Shown piece after piece: positions 18,733 to 28,478 of a DNA stretch of 64,000 nt (positions within the stretch are counted from its first letter, which is position 1; each line of letters opens with the position of its first letter). The position numbers and the translations under genes were made by a program. The stretch is taken from NCBI RefSeq assembly GCF_001939735.1, contig NZ_MJIL01000090.1, forward strand, positions 62,001-126,000, read 5' to 3'. The notes under the pieces are model-generated. The model ran no database searches. It saw nothing but the letters and a program-made list of their open reading frames with translations, and was not told where the DNA came from. The stretch is from Photobacterium proteolyticum. GTDB lineage: Bacteria > Pseudomonadota > Gammaproteobacteria > Enterobacterales > Vibrionaceae.

Positions 18733-18843
18733 TTATAGCTTAAATACTCGTCCGCACTGTGTGCAGCGGTGGATGGACTTATAAACCATACGTTGCCAGA
18801 AATTCCGCTTTACACGGACGATTTGGGTGCATTGGCATTCCAT
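18733..18843 (-). CDS. Putative 36-residue zinc-ribbon protein
   Basis: A minus-strand frame from the ATG at 18841-18843 to the TAA at 18733-18735 gives MECQCTQIVRVKRNFWQ and ends RCTQCGRVFKL. It has a CxC pair near the N-terminus and a CxxC pair near the C-terminus, a spacing compatible with one bound zinc. Basic and aromatic residues (VKRNFWQRMVYK) lie between them. AAGGGG lies about 9 bases upstream of the ATG. I do not know a function; small zinc ribbons of this type are common and poorly characterised. Its shortness makes chance possible, but four well-placed cysteines plus a ribosome site support it. Confidence 0.6.
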   Translation of the reverse strand: MECQCTQIVRVKRNFWQRMVYKSIHRCTQCGRVFKL

Positions 18844-19030
18844 ACGTGATACCCCTTCAACAAAACAATATTCGCGTAGTTTCTCAACCACTAGCTTTAT
18901 ACGCGCTGAATATTACATGCGTCTGGCACGTAAAGCTGTCGTTATTTACATTTTGTTACCGATCTTCAAAGGGACAAGGTAGCAGTGATGAGATATAGCG
19001 AAGATATGAGTAATTTATGACTCAACAATT

Positions 19031-19057
19031 AGCAGGCCTGTGGGGAGTAGGCCTGCT
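19031..19057 (-). terminator. Hairpin downstream of the aldehyde dehydrogenase gene
   Basis: AGCAGGCCT pairs perfectly with AGGCCTGCT over a 9-base loop, 30 bases past the stop codon of the minus-strand gene. The T tract that follows on the minus strand is weak, so termination is likely but not certain. Confidence 0.55.
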
Positions 19058-19086
19058 GGGACGATGGTTAGAAGTTAGTCAATGGG

Positions 19087-20607
19087 TTAAAAGAAGCCCA
19101 ATGGGTTGACGTCATAGCTAACCAGAAGGTTCTTGGTGTTCTGGTAGTGGTCAAGCATCATCTTGTGGGTTTCCCTGCCGATGCCGGATTTCTTGTAACC
19201 GCCGAAAGCAGCATGTGCCGGGTAGGCGTGATAGCAGTTGATCCAGATCCGACCGGCTTCGATCTGACGGCCCATGCGGTAGGCAAGATTGGTATCCCGA
19301 GTCCATACTCCTGCACCAAGGCCGTACTCGGTATCGTTGGCAATCTCCAGTGCCTCGGCTTCATCTTTGAAGGTTGTGATTGCAATGACCGGGCCGAAAA
19401 TTTCTTCCTGGAACACCCGCATTTTGTTGTTGCCTTTTAGCATGGTCGGCGCGATGTAGTAGCCTTGCTCCAAACCGCCACTCTGTTCGACGGCCTTGCC
19501 GCCCACCAGTACTTCAGCGCCTTCGTTGCGGCCGATTTCCAGGTAGCTCAGGATCTTGTCGAACTGTTCCTTTGATGCCTGGGCACCAACCTGGGTGTCT
19601 GTGTCGAGCGGGTTACCCTGCTTGATGCGCTGTGCGCGTTCGACAACTTTGGCGATGAATTCATCGTAAATAGACTCGTGGATCAAGACTCGAGAAGGAC
19701 AGGTACATACTTCGCCCTGGTTAAAGAAGGCCAGCAGCATTCCCTCGATACACTTGTCGAGATAGGCATCTTCGTGATTGAAGATATCGGCAAAGTAGAT
19801 GTTCGGTGACTTGCCACCAAGCTCGACGGTGGATGGGATCAGACTGTCAGCAGCACATTTTAGAATGTGGTTACCGACTTCGGTCGAGCCGGTAAAGGCC
19901 AGCTTGGCGATGCGGTTACTGGTGGCCAGTGCCTGTCCGGCTTCATGGCCGTAGCCGTTGACGACATTGACAACGCCGGCCGGGATCAGATCGCCGATGG
20001 TTTCCATCAATACCAGTATCGAAGTCGGTGTTTGCTCGGCTGGTTTAAGGACCACACAACAGCCAGCTGCCATCGCAGGTGCCAGTTTCCATGCTGCCAT
20101 CAGCATTGGGAAGTTCCACGGAATGATTTGGCCGACGACACCAATAGGCTCCGGGAAGTGGTAGCTTGCCGTGTTGGCGTCGAGCTCGGCAGCTGAGCCT
20201 TCCTGTGCCCTGATACAACCGGCAAAGTAGCGGAAGTGATCAACGACCAGTGGTAGGTCGGCTGCAAGGGTTTCTCTTACTGGCTTGCCGTTTTCCCAGG
20301 TTTCGGCAACGGCCAGCATCTCGATGTTCTGCTCGATACGATCGGCGATTTTTAGCAAGATATTGGCGCGTTCGGTAACGCTGGTAGCAGCCCAACTGGC
20401 GCGTACATTGTGGGCGGCATCCAGTGCAAGATTAATGTCGGCTTCGCCTGACTTGGCAACCTGACAATAGGCTTCGCCGTTTACTGGCGAGACATTATCG
20501 AAATACTCTTCGTTGACAGGCTTAATCCATTCTCCGCCGATATAGTTGTCGTAATGAGGCTTGAATGTAATAACAGCATTGTCGGTTCCTGGTTGCGCGT
20601 AGATCAT
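19087..20607 (-). CDS. aldB: NAD-dependent aldehyde dehydrogenase (AldB/ExaC type)
   Basis: 506 residues, the length of AldB/ExaC acetaldehyde dehydrogenases, which oxidise short aldehydes to acids in the cytoplasm. [13 protein letters not shown] (about 162-174), the NAD-site motif FTGSTEVG and [12 protein letters not shown] with the catalytic Glu are present. [13 protein letters not shown] carries the nucleophile Cys near residue 302. A sigma-54 promoter lies about 100 bp upstream and an AcoR-type sigma-54 activator gene diverges from it. AldB and ExaC homologues are often controlled this way, in ethanol, acetoin or aldehyde catabolism. The gene name is by family resemblance. Confidence 0.9.
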   Translation of the reverse strand: MIYAQPGTDNAVITFKPHYDNYIGGEWIKPVNEEYFDNVSPVNGEAYCQVAKSGEADINLALDAAHNVRASWAATSVTERANILLKIADRIEQNIEMLAVAETWENGKPVRETLAADLPLVVDHFRYFAGCIRAQEGSAAELDANTASYHFPEPIGVVGQIIPWNFPMLMAAWKLAPAMAAGCCVVLKPAEQTPTSILVLMETIGDLIPAGVVNVVNGYGHEAGQALATSNRIAKLAFTGSTEVGNHILKCAADSLIPSTVELGGKSPNIYFADIFNHEDAYLDKCIEGMLLAFFNQGEVCTCPSRVLIHESIYDEFIAKVVERAQRIKQGNPLDTDTQVGAQASKEQFDKILSYLEIGRNEGAEVLVGGKAVEQSGGLEQGYYIAPTMLKGNNKMRVFQEEIFGPVIAITTFKDEAEALEIANDTEYGLGAGVWTRDTNLAYRMGRQIEAGRIWINCYHAYPAHAAFGGYKKSGIGRETHKMMLDHYQNTKNLLVSYDVNPLGFF

Positions 20608-20709
20608 AGGTCGTTCCTTCTTTGCTTCTGTTCACGAAATAGTGGCTGTATTGATACAGCTGATTGTTTTTAAGCATGTTTTGTTGTGTTGCTCTTGTTT
20701 CCTACTAAC

Positions 20710-20724
20710 GCAAACAGCAGGCCA
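20710..20724 (-). promoter_or_regulatory. Sigma-54 (-24/-12) promoter of the aldehyde dehydrogenase gene
   Basis: Read on the minus strand the site is TGGCCTGCTGTTTGC. The invariant GG and GC dinucleotides are at the canonical 10-base separation of TGGCAC-N5-TTGC. Transcription should start near 20698, about 90 bases before the start codon. Confidence 0.75.
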
Positions 20725-20741
20725 AAATGGCAGACTTGTTG

Positions 20742-20795
20742 TTAATAAAATGTAACGCTATGATTAATAAAATGTAACGCTATGATTAATAAAAT
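20742..20795. repeat. Tandem repeat, 22-bp unit, about 2.5 copies
   Basis: The unit TTAATAAAATGTAACGCTAT plus GA occurs at 20742-20763 and 20764-20785, with a partial third copy (TTAATAAAAT) to 20795. It lies between the divergent aldehyde dehydrogenase and sigma-54 activator genes. A 22-bp period places copies on one face of the helix, as expected for activator sites, but slippage is equally possible. Confidence 0.8.
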
Positions 20796-20903
20796 TTTAT
20801 GAGATAACCTCTGCATTCACAGGTGAGAACGCCAGGCTGTTGAAATTGTTCAACTGTTACAAAATGGCACACTTGCTCTGTGACAACATGGAACAGTTAA
20901 TTT

Positions 20904-22700
20904 ATGCACTCATTCGTTGACTCTCCCCAGCATGACTGGCTGGAACAATCCTGGCGTCGTAGCCAGCAGGCTGGGCTTGACGAGCAGCACGTCCCAGAAC
21001 ACGTCCGGCTCGAGCAAGACCAGCTTGTTCTGCGGCAGTATCAAGCGAAGCATCTGACGGCGGCGGTTGAACAACTGGCCGTCCCCCTGTTCAACCAGAT
21101 GTTTGCCGGTACCAACAGCCGCCTGATTTTGACTGACGGGGAGGGCGTGATTATCGGTGCATGGGGGCAGTCCCGATTTGAACAGCGCCTGACCAGTATT
21201 GCCCTTGAGTCGGGCGTTTGCTGGCAGGAGAGCCTGAAGGGAACCAATGCTATCGGAACGGCACTGGCCGACCAACGCTTTGTGATGGTGGTGGGGGATC
21301 AGCACTTTATTCGCAAGCACCGGTTTATCAGCTGTTCGGCCGGACCGGTGTTCAGCCCTTCCGGTGAGTTGCTGGGGGTGCTTGATATCACCAGCGAACA
21401 GAAAGTGCATTCGGAACAGACCCGGATGCTAATTCAGAATATGGTGCAGCTAATCGAGAACTGTCTATTGTGCCAGGTACCCAATGGCAAAATCAGGGTC
21501 GATGTGGCATTTGACAAGCAACTGTTAAACAGTGGTTGGCAGGGCATTGTTATTGCCGACGAAGCAGGCCATGTAGTCGCCCATAATGCCGTCGCGGCTC
21601 GTTTACTGGATCACCGGCGGATGCTGGGGTGTCATATCGACGCTTTGATGGACAACTCGTTGAAAACCGTCAGTCGTTCACTGGTTCCTTCTGGTGAGCT
21701 GGTATTTAATTGCCAGCCGATCCAAAAAGCGGAGACAGTACCCCGATCTTCTCCGGTGTATTCACCTTCCTGCCCGCTTCATTTTGGTGACAGCCGCATG
21801 GAGCAGGCGTGGCAGCAGGCCTGTAAATTGATTAACAAAGATGTCAGCTTGCTGATTTTAGGCGAGACGGGGGTCGGCAAGGGAGAGTTTGTCAAACAGC
21901 TGCACAGCCAGAGCCAGCGTCATACCGGCCCGCTGGTAGCGGTTAACTGTGGTGCGCTGCCGCAGGATCTGATTGAGTCGGAACTCTTCGGTTATGCGCC
22001 GGGGGCGTTTACCGGTGCCAGCAAGCAAGGCTATCAGGGCAAGGTACGCCAGGCCGATAAGGGGATTCTGTTCCTCGATGAAATTGCCGATATGCCGCTG
22101 GCAGCCCAATGCCGGTTATTACATGTGCTACAGGAAAAGGAAGTCGTGCCTATAGGCTGTAACCAGCCGAGCAAGGTGGATATCCAAATCGTCGCGGCGA
22201 CCCATAAAAATCTTGATGAGCTGGTGGCACAAGGCCTGTTCCGCCAAGACCTCTATTACCGTTTGAATGGGTTGATCCTGACGCTACCCGCTTTGCGCGA
22301 GCGTCAGGATTGCGAGGCGTTGATCGCTGCTATTCACCGTAAACATCAAACGGCAGAACAGCATATCTGTGAACACCTGATGACGCTGCTGACGGCCTAT
22401 CACTGGCCAGGCAATATTCGCGAGCTGGATAATGTATTGCGGGTGGCATCATTGCTGTCGGACGAGGCCGAGTTGCTTATGTTGAGCCACCTGCCGCAGC
22501 ATATCGCTGAGCCTTTGTTGAAACAAGAAGCTGGTGGAAGGGCGGAAACGGCCACTGGCAAAGATCTGCGAACGACCATTTCCGATACGCTGCTGGAGAC
22601 CTACCGAGCCAATAAGGGCAATATCAGCAAAACCGCGCGGATGCTGGGTGTCAGTCGTAATACGCTGTATCGCAAGCTCAGGAAGCTGGGGATTAGCTGA
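20904..22700 (+). CDS. AcoR-type sigma-54-dependent transcriptional activator
   Basis: 598 residues. An N-terminal GAF-type sensor region (about 60-190, with NAIGTALADQ and GPVFSPSGELLGVLDIT) is followed by a short PAS-like segment and a sigma-54 AAA+ domain. The AAA+ domain shows Walker A GETGVGKGE (about 320) and the sigma-54 contact loop GAFTGA (about 370). A Fis-type helix-turn-helix closes the protein (GNISKTARMLGVSRNTLYRKLRKLG). This matches the AcoR family controlling acetoin, alcohol or aldehyde catabolism. It is divergent from an aldehyde dehydrogenase gene that has a sigma-54 promoter, so that gene is the likely target. Confidence 0.9.
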   Translation: MHSFVDSPQHDWLEQSWRRSQQAGLDEQHVPEHVRLEQDQLVLRQYQAKHLTAAVEQLAVPLFNQMFAGTNSRLILTDGEGVIIGAWGQSRFEQRLTSIALESGVCWQESLKGTNAIGTALADQRFVMVVGDQHFIRKHRFISCSAGPVFSPSGELLGVLDITSEQKVHSEQTRMLIQNMVQLIENCLLCQVPNGKIRVDVAFDKQLLNSGWQGIVIADEAGHVVAHNAVAARLLDHRRMLGCHIDALMDNSLKTVSRSLVPSGELVFNCQPIQKAETVPRSSPVYSPSCPLHFGDSRMEQAWQQACKLINKDVSLLILGETGVGKGEFVKQLHSQSQRHTGPLVAVNCGALPQDLIESELFGYAPGAFTGASKQGYQGKVRQADKGILFLDEIADMPLAAQCRLLHVLQEKEVVPIGCNQPSKVDIQIVAATHKNLDELVAQGLFRQDLYYRLNGLILTLPALRERQDCEALIAAIHRKHQTAEQHICEHLMTLLTAYHWPGNIRELDNVLRVASLLSDEAELLMLSHLPQHIAEPLLKQEAGGRAETATGKDLRTTISDTLLETYRANKGNISKTARMLGVSRNTLYRKLRKLGIS

Positions 22701-22920
22701 CCGCAAGCGAGTTAAGCTGCTCATCAAGGTAATCAACCAGCATCCGGCCGACATCAGTGACTGATACTTTTCGGTTCATGCGGTAAAACAGCTTGGCTGC
22801 CAGCCTTGCTTCTAATGCGTTAATTTGGCGGCTGACCTGAGTCGTTGATATGCCGAGTCGTTTTGCTGCTGCGGTAAAGCTTTCCGCTTCGGCCACAGCA
22901 ACAAACTCACTCCTTCCCAG
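22693..22920 (-). pseudogene. Remnant of a LysR-family regulator (helix-turn-helix only)
   Basis: The minus-strand frame between stops reads LGRSEFVAVAEAESFTAAAK and continues through a perfect LysR winged-helix sequence (GISTTQVSRQINALEARLAAK). It then stops after about 70 residues, inside the 3' end of the sigma-54 activator gene. The whole effector domain is missing, and the usual N-terminal Met is replaced by a stop a few codons upstream; a GTG at 22896 is the only in-frame start. This is best explained as the leftover of a regulator truncated by a rearrangement. A functional short DNA-binding protein is less likely. Confidence 0.65.
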
Positions 22921-22998
22921 TCAAATATTATTATACATACGTAAAGATAAAGACATCTTGAGGCTAATTACCTGCTAACAAAGAAATAATAGCGAGCC

Positions 22999-24906
22999 TT
23001 AGTTGAGCTTGAATTTACCCACAATGGCAGCGAGTTGAGCATTTACTGCAGCGATATTCGCTGTTTCTTCAGCGGTGTGCGTGCCGCCGCTATCAAGGCG
23101 GGTAACAATTTCGCTGATGGCTGCCATGTTCCGGCTTACTTCCTGTGTAACACTGCTTTGCTCTTCTGCCGCCGTCGCAATTTGTGCACTCAGATCGTTA
23201 ATCTCAGACACATAATTGTTCATCGTTTCCAGGCTGGCAGCGACATCGGTGGCGCCGTTGGCTGTTTCCTGACAGCGGGCCTTGGTGTTATTCATTGCCT
23301 CAACCATCGATTGGTTGCCCTGCAGCAGTCGCTCCAGCGCTTCTTCGATTTCAGTGGTACTCGCCTTGGTTCGGCTGGCCAGGTTGCGAACCTCATCGGC
23401 AACAACGGCAAAGCCCCGGCCTTGATCGCCAGCACGAGCTGCCTCGATGGCCGCATTCAGCGCGAGCAGGTTAGTCTGCTCAGCTATCTCACCGATAACA
23501 GTCAAGATGGCATTGATGCTTTGCGTTTCATCACTCATTTTCTGGACATTGCTGGCTGCCGAATCAACGTCGTTGATTAGCGCCGAAACGGTTACCTGAG
23601 CCTGGTTGACGATACCTTTTGATTGCTCGCTGGTCAGATTTGCCTCTTGGGTGAATTGAGCGGCCTCTGCTGCATTGGCAGCGACCGACTCGGCTGTAGA
23701 ATTCATTTCTTCTACGGCAGTGACAACTTGCTCGGTTTCAGTAACATGGTTTTGCAATATTTTTGTGTTGTCGTCAGTCTGGGCCTGAAGGGCGGCTACA
23801 TTTGTATGCAGGTGGTGAGAGGCATCCTTAATTTCCAGCATCATTCTTTGCAGGCTTTCAATGAACAAGTTTATTCCATGTGCAATCTGGCCCAAGTCAT
23901 CATCGGTTTTTACATCCAGGCGCTGGGTTAAATCCCCGTTACCTTGAGAAAGGCCGACGATAGTGTCTTTTAGTTGCAGAATAGGTGTATAGAGCCACCT
24001 TAGAAGCATCACTACCAGAATAATGCCGAATACAACAAAACCAATTGTCGTAAAGATTGCATCTTCACGGGCTGAGTCGAGAGAAGCGTAGGTGATCGAT
24101 TTATCCAGCCCGATCATCAGGTACCACTTTTTATTACCAATGTTTATTTCGTGAGTAAACATCGTTTTATCTAACCCGGCGGAATTTATATAATCCCGAA
24201 CTAATTGCTCACTCGAAACGGTTGAAAGTGCGATATCTTTTAGGTGTGAATAATTGGTGAGTTTTTTTCCATTTTCAACTGTGCCAGTCGATGTGGCGAG
24301 TATTGTTGTGTCACTATCAATAATCATTGAAACAGAACCTGGAATATCGATAGATTTGACGACATCATTTAATAAATCTAGTTCGATATCGCCTAATAAT
24401 ATTCCGTCATTTACTGTTTCACCAAAGCTGATCATTAACTTTTTGGTTGAGCTGTCGGCGTAGACATCAGTAAACATAACTCCAGAGCCATTGCTGACCT
24501 GTGCCCACCAAGGGCGTTTTCTTGGGTCGTAGGTGCTTGGGTTGGTATAGTTTACCCATTTTGGATCCGACGTGGACTTATAAGCAACGCCATCGTTAAA
24601 GCCAATCATTAAGTTACTGATATTAGCAATTGCAGCACCGTCAATCATGCGCTGGATATGTCCGTCGGTATAATTATTCACTTTATATTTCGACGCGAGA
24701 TTATGTAAGCCTTGAGATTTCTGGTGGATGAATTCTTCAATGGATGAGCTTTGATCTCTGACAAACGTAACGGTTGAGCGTGTAACCTCGTTAATTAAAC
24801 CGTCTCTTTGATTTAAGTAAGAAATATAGTTAGCCGCTCCAATTGACAAAACTGTCCATAATGCAATTGAAACGATCAATGAATGTTTAAATCCTAAACC
24901 CTTCAT
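22999..24906 (-). CDS. Methyl-accepting chemotaxis protein with dCache-type sensor
   Basis: 635 residues. An N-terminal membrane helix (about 8-28) is followed by a periplasmic dCache-like domain ([20 protein letters not shown] at about 135), a second membrane helix ([18 protein letters not shown], about 290-307), a HAMP region, and a long cytoplasmic signalling coiled coil. The coiled coil has the hairpin tip [21 protein letters not shown]. It is an inner-membrane chemoreceptor, probably for amino or organic acids given the dCache fold. It is a single gene with a long AT-rich upstream region. Its C-terminal half closely resembles the receptor at 56304-58379. Confidence 0.92.
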   Translation of the reverse strand: MKGLGFKHSLIVSIALWTVLSIGAANYISYLNQRDGLINEVTRSTVTFVRDQSSSIEEFIHQKSQGLHNLASKYKVNNYTDGHIQRMIDGAAIANISNLMIGFNDGVAYKSTSDPKWVNYTNPSTYDPRKRPWWAQVSNGSGVMFTDVYADSSTKKLMISFGETVNDGILLGDIELDLLNDVVKSIDIPGSVSMIIDSDTTILATSTGTVENGKKLTNYSHLKDIALSTVSSEQLVRDYINSAGLDKTMFTHEINIGNKKWYLMIGLDKSITYASLDSAREDAIFTTIGFVVFGIILVVMLLRWLYTPILQLKDTIVGLSQGNGDLTQRLDVKTDDDLGQIAHGINLFIESLQRMMLEIKDASHHLHTNVAALQAQTDDNTKILQNHVTETEQVVTAVEEMNSTAESVAANAAEAAQFTQEANLTSEQSKGIVNQAQVTVSALINDVDSAASNVQKMSDETQSINAILTVIGEIAEQTNLLALNAAIEAARAGDQGRGFAVVADEVRNLASRTKASTTEIEEALERLLQGNQSMVEAMNNTKARCQETANGATDVAASLETMNNYVSEINDLSAQIATAAEEQSSVTQEVSRNMAAISEIVTRLDSGGTHTAEETANIAAVNAQLAAIVGKFKLN

Positions 24907-25374
24907 ACAGCCTCATTTTGATTTTAATTTTATGATGCCCTTCTTCACTTGATTAATTAACAAATCTGTCAGTAAAGCAAATGAGAGAGAATATTTTATA
25001 TCTATATATTTTGGGGTGGGCATAATACATAAAAATAGTTGTGAGTGAAATATACTCACAGAGAATGGTTTTATTATTTTCAAATTGGAACTTTATTTTC
25101 CATTAATGCTTATGATTTTCCATAATTATCTATAGGGTTTTATATTAATTTTTTGGTGCTTTTACTCTAATCGATAGAGCAATGTATTGGGTTGAGTTGA
25201 ATTGTAGTTCTAACTACTGATATGGCTGGATACTACTAACGCGACGTCAAAATAATGACGATATGGGGAGTTTATTGCTTGTTATTTAGAATTTTATTTG
25301 TCTTTGGAAGAAAATCACAGAATTACTCATGATAATACAAAACAAAGCACTTATTTTTAATGTGAATAATTCTG
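24907..25374. other. AT-rich intergenic region, no gene seen
   Basis: About 470 bp between the chemoreceptor start and the cold-shock-like gene's hairpin. It is strongly AT-rich with stops in all frames. It should hold the chemoreceptor promoter. No dyad or RNA gene was recognised. Confidence 0.45.
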
Positions 25375-25404
25375 ACGCTGTGGCGACAGACCGTGCCACA
25401 GCGT
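25375..25404 (-). terminator. Perfect 10-bp stem downstream of the cold-shock-like gene
   Basis: ACGCTGTGGC pairs with GCCACAGCGT over a 10-base loop, 21 bases after the stop of the minus-strand gene. The sequence after the stem is only moderately T-rich, so it may stabilise the 3' end rather than terminate. Confidence 0.5.
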
Positions 25405-25425
25405 AGGAAATACAGTTTTCTTCGC

Positions 25426-25626
25426 TTAGATAAAGCGGATATTGACTGCCTGTAGTTTGTTAGACGAGTCATCCATGATGAACTCGACCAAGCTGCCGGA
25501 AACAGGTTGGCAAGCACTGTTGATATTTACAGCATCAAAACGGATATCGCCGCCAAGATCGCAAGTAATTAGGCCAGTTTTGTCTTTGGTGTTGAAGCTA
25601 CGGATAATACCGGTTTGTGAAATCAT
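25426..25626 (-). CDS. Divergent cold-shock-domain (CspA-like) protein
   Basis: 66 residues, the length of CspA proteins. The start TGIIRSFNTKDKTGLITCD aligns with the CspA pattern GIVKWFN...GFGFI. However, the nucleic-acid-binding aromatic residues are largely lost: KTGLI replaces GFGFI and IRFDA replaces VFVHF. So it may keep the OB fold but bind RNA differently. I chose the ATG at 25626 because AAGGAAA precedes it; an upstream in-frame ATG lacks a ribosome site. Confidence 0.7.
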   Translation of the reverse strand: MISQTGIIRSFNTKDKTGLITCDLGGDIRFDAVNINSACQPVSGSLVEFIMDDSSNKLQAVNIRFI

Positions 25627-26332
25627 AATTTTTCCTTTTTGCCCAAACAATGCTTTAAGAGCGTTATGCTTGTGGCTATCAAATTGAGTAGATAAGTTAG
25701 TCCCGCAGCCTTCGGCTAGCGGTTGTTATCGTTTTAACTCATTGACCTTTATCTATTTACCGCTATGAGCTCACCCTACTCAAAAGCGCTTCACTGCATG
25801 GTCGATAGCAACGATACCAAACGAAGTCATTGTCTGAACCAATCAGAGTTGTTCAGTTTGTTTGGCATACACGACGGCAGTGGAAATAAATCATCGATAT
25901 GATCTTTAGGAGGTTCTTCTTTACAGCAGGCTTTGGCGAGAAGCTAGGAGTGTGAAGTGTTCTTCGAAAATCATTTTCAGGTCTGAGTCGCAGACCACAA
26001 AACACTAACTATAAATTTGTATCCTGTAAACATTTTTCTTGCATAAAAATGTGACGTAAGTTTATGTGTAATGTTGTAATGTCTTCAAGGTTTTGATTTT
26101 TATGGCATTTGTCACATGTCGGCCGAAGGTGAGGATTACTTGGCTTCGCGTGAAACTATTAGTCTAACTCCCTCTCAGACCGGATATCATTCAAAATTCT
26201 TGCTCAAATTTTTCGAACAACACCTCTCAAAATACGTTATGGAGTGTGAGGTTCGTCACGCCTATGATGATTATCAACACGCAGACAGACTGCGTAACAC
26301 CACACAGACAACAGCTCGAAAGTGAGGACGTT
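25627..26332. other. Intergenic region, no convincing gene
   Basis: About 700 bp between divergent genes. A short frame at 26116-26325 on the plus strand has no family resemblance and no good ribosome site, so I leave it out. A GGAGG at about 25908-25913 is not followed by a start codon. Promoters for both flanking genes should lie here. No repeat or RNA gene was recognised. Confidence 0.4.
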
Positions 26333-26656
26333 ATGAAAAAATCAATTGCCGCTCTTATCCTAACCACAGCCACTTTTTCTGGTGCAGCTTTGGCCGATTT
26401 CCAACATGAACTGACATTGGATGTCTCACCACAAAAAGGCGGTGCCTGGGTCGTCGTTGAAAAAGCAGGTCAGCCACAAGCCGGTGCAACTGTAACCATC
26501 CTGGGTGATACGACCCAGTCTTATGTAACAACTGACAACGGACGTATTTTTGTTCACAGCAACGTGGAATCAGCGCGCTCTTTGACGTTTAAAGCCACTG
26601 ATGATGATGGTAATAGTGTATCAGCGCAGCGCTTGATTCCGTCAAACCGTTCATGA
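26333..26656 (+). CDS. Small secreted protein, unknown function
   Basis: 107 residues. A clear signal peptide (MKKSIAALILTTATFSGAALA) has a cleavage site before DFQHEL, leaving a mature protein of about 86 residues. The mature part (VVVEKAGQPQAGATVTILG, VTTDNGRIFVHS) resembles a beta-sandwich repeat of the carboxypeptidase-regulatory or transthyretin-like kind. It is probably periplasmic. AGTGAGGACG precedes the ATG. It has no operon partner; the tryptophanase leader starts about 195 bp downstream. Confidence 0.75.
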   Translation: MKKSIAALILTTATFSGAALADFQHELTLDVSPQKGGAWVVVEKAGQPQAGATVTILGDTTQSYVTTDNGRIFVHSNVESARSLTFKATDDDGNSVSAQRLIPSNRS

Positions 26657-26851
26657 CCAAAACTGAATCTGGAACACGTTTTATTGGAAAAAGGTTTAAT
26701 GGATAGACACGATCATTAGGCAGTCGCAATAAAGGGATTTTATTGCGGCTGTTTCGTTTATCGCCGACCTCTAACTATACTCAACGCAGGTTTCTGTTCG
26801 ATATTAGCTCGTTAGCAGCTTGCTAACAGCCATACGTTATGGAAGGTGGAG

Positions 26852-26962
26852 ATGATGAGCCAGACCTACTTGCATTCGCCAGACAGTACACTTGAGTTTC
26901 CGTCCTGGTATAACCAAGATTTTCGCCTGTCCCACGATTTTCCTTCCGCCTCAGCGTTATAA
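26852..26962 (+). CDS. tnaC: TnaC-type leader peptide controlling tryptophanase
   Basis: An open frame of 36 codons lies 69 bp upstream of tnaA, with GGAAGG before it. The peptide contains PSWYNQDFRLSHDFPSASAL. The three residues essential for tryptophan-induced ribosome stalling in E. coli TnaC (Trp12, Asp16, Pro24) recur at the same spacing: Trp, +4 Asp, +12 Pro, with a Leu at +7 where E. coli has Ile. Five residues follow the Pro, whereas E. coli stops there and Proteus has two extra. An inverted repeat GTTAGCA-gct-TGCTAAC (26811-26827) precedes it. It should arrest at high tryptophan and block Rho access, which allows tnaA transcription. Confidence 0.85.
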   Translation: MMSQTYLHSPDSTLEFPSWYNQDFRLSHDFPSASAL

Positions 26963-27031
26963 CTCCATCATTTCCTGCATTTTTGTGCTCGTTCGTCAGC
27001 AGTTCGTAACGTTATCTATGAGGCAACGACA

Positions 27032-28432
27032 ATGAAACGTATTCCAGAACCTTTTCGCATCAAAATGGTTGAGCCGATCCGTATGACCGATGAAAATGAT
27101 CGTCGCGAGGCGCTAATCGAGGCTGGTTACAATCCGTTTATGCTAAAAAGCGAAGATGTCTATATCGATCTGCTGACCGACTCCGGCACAGGGGCGATGA
27201 GTGATACACAGTGGGCAGGCCTGATGATGGGAGATGAGTCCTATGCTGGTAGCCGTAACTATTTTCATTTGTGCGAGGCGGTAGAACACTTCTTCGGGTA
27301 CAAGCTGACAGTTCCTGCTCACCAGGGGCGGGGAGCAGAACAGATCCTGTTTCCGTGTTTGATAGAACGAATGAAAACCGTCCGTGGTGGTGATAAGCCG
27401 GTGTTTATTTCAAATTATCATTTCGACACCACGGCAGGGCATGTTGAGCTCAACGGCGGCAAGGCGATCAATGTATTGACTGAGAAAGCTTTTGATACCG
27501 ATACCTATGAAGACTGGAAGGGGAATTTTGACCTCGGCAAGCTCAAAGCGACGATTGAACATTACGGCTCGAAGAATATTGCCGCCATTATTACCACTGT
27601 CACCTGCAATAGCTCGGGAGGTCAGCCCGTATCGATGGCCAACATGCGGGCGGTGTATGAGATTGCGAAAAGCAATGATATTCCGGTGGTCATTGATTCT
27701 GCCCGCTACTGTGAGAATGCTTATTTTATCAAGCAGCGAGAACCGGGTTACGAGAACCGCTCTATCCTCGAGATCATCCGTGAAATGTATCAGTACGGCG
27801 ATATGCTAACGATGTCGGCCAAAAAAGATCCTATGGTCAATATCGGCGGTCTCTGCTGTATCCGTGATCATGAGGAGCTATTTCAGGCCGTCCGTACCCG
27901 TTGCGTGCCGATGGAAGGCTTTGTTACTTATGGTGGTATGGCCGGGCGCGATATGGAGGCGCTGGCGCGGGGCTTGTATGAAGGGGCCGATGAGGACTTC
28001 CTGCACTATAGGATCAGCCAGGTTGAGTACCTTGGCGAACGACTTCGTCAAGGTGGGGTTCCAATCCAGTACCCGACAGGAGGCCATGCCGTATTTGTCG
28101 ATGCCAAGAAAATCCTGCCGCACATTCCACCAGAGCAGTTTCCGGCCCACGCCCTGTGTAACGAGCTCTATCTTGAAGCCGGTGTCCGCGCGGTCGAGAT
28201 TGGCTCTCTGCTGCTGGGACGCGACCCGGAAACGGGCAGGCAGAAGGAGACGCCGCTTGAGCTGATGCGGCTGACCATTCCGCGCCGGGTCTATACCAAT
28301 GATCACATGGACTATATTGCTGATGCGTTGATCGCGGTCTGCAAACGGGCCAGTGACATTAAAGGATTGAGGTTTGAGTATGAACCACCGGTGTTGCGAC
28401 ACTTTACAGCCAGGCTCAAGCCGGTTGAGTAG
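27032..28432 (+). CDS. tnaA: Tryptophanase
   Basis: 466 residues, the length of tryptophan indole-lyase, a PLP enzyme that converts tryptophan to indole, pyruvate and ammonia. The N-terminus [22 protein letters not shown] [29 protein letters not shown] and the PLP-lysine motif [13 protein letters not shown] are clear. [15 protein letters not shown] matches tryptophanase better than tyrosine phenol-lyase, which is the alternative. The TnaC-type leader just upstream supports tryptophan induction. No tnaB or mtr permease gene is adjacent; an ammonium transporter gene with its own promoter follows. Confidence 0.92.
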   Translation: MKRIPEPFRIKMVEPIRMTDENDRREALIEAGYNPFMLKSEDVYIDLLTDSGTGAMSDTQWAGLMMGDESYAGSRNYFHLCEAVEHFFGYKLTVPAHQGRGAEQILFPCLIERMKTVRGGDKPVFISNYHFDTTAGHVELNGGKAINVLTEKAFDTDTYEDWKGNFDLGKLKATIEHYGSKNIAAIITTVTCNSSGGQPVSMANMRAVYEIAKSNDIPVVIDSARYCENAYFIKQREPGYENRSILEIIREMYQYGDMLTMSAKKDPMVNIGGLCCIRDHEELFQAVRTRCVPMEGFVTYGGMAGRDMEALARGLYEGADEDFLHYRISQVEYLGERLRQGGVPIQYPTGGHAVFVDAKKILPHIPPEQFPAHALCNELYLEAGVRAVEIGSLLLGRDPETGRQKETPLELMRLTIPRRVYTNDHMDYIADALIAVCKRASDIKGLRFEYEPPVLRHFTARLKPVE

Positions 28433-28478
28433 TTGAGTAAATGACGAGCTGAATATTTATGGTGCAACTCATAATCGA

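Noticed and set aside
20861-20880. TGGCACACTTGC as a sigma-54 promoter for the AcoR-type gene
   Set aside because: The spacing between GG and GC is three bases too short for -24/-12. The motif more likely belongs to an activator site.
26116-26325. A 69-codon plus-strand frame upstream of the small secreted protein
   Set aside because: No ribosome site, no recognisable motif, and it ends just before the true signal-peptide start of the next gene.
27032-28432. Tyrosine phenol-lyase as the identity of the tnaA product
   Set aside because: The leader peptide and stretches such as [15 protein letters not shown] agree with tryptophanase.
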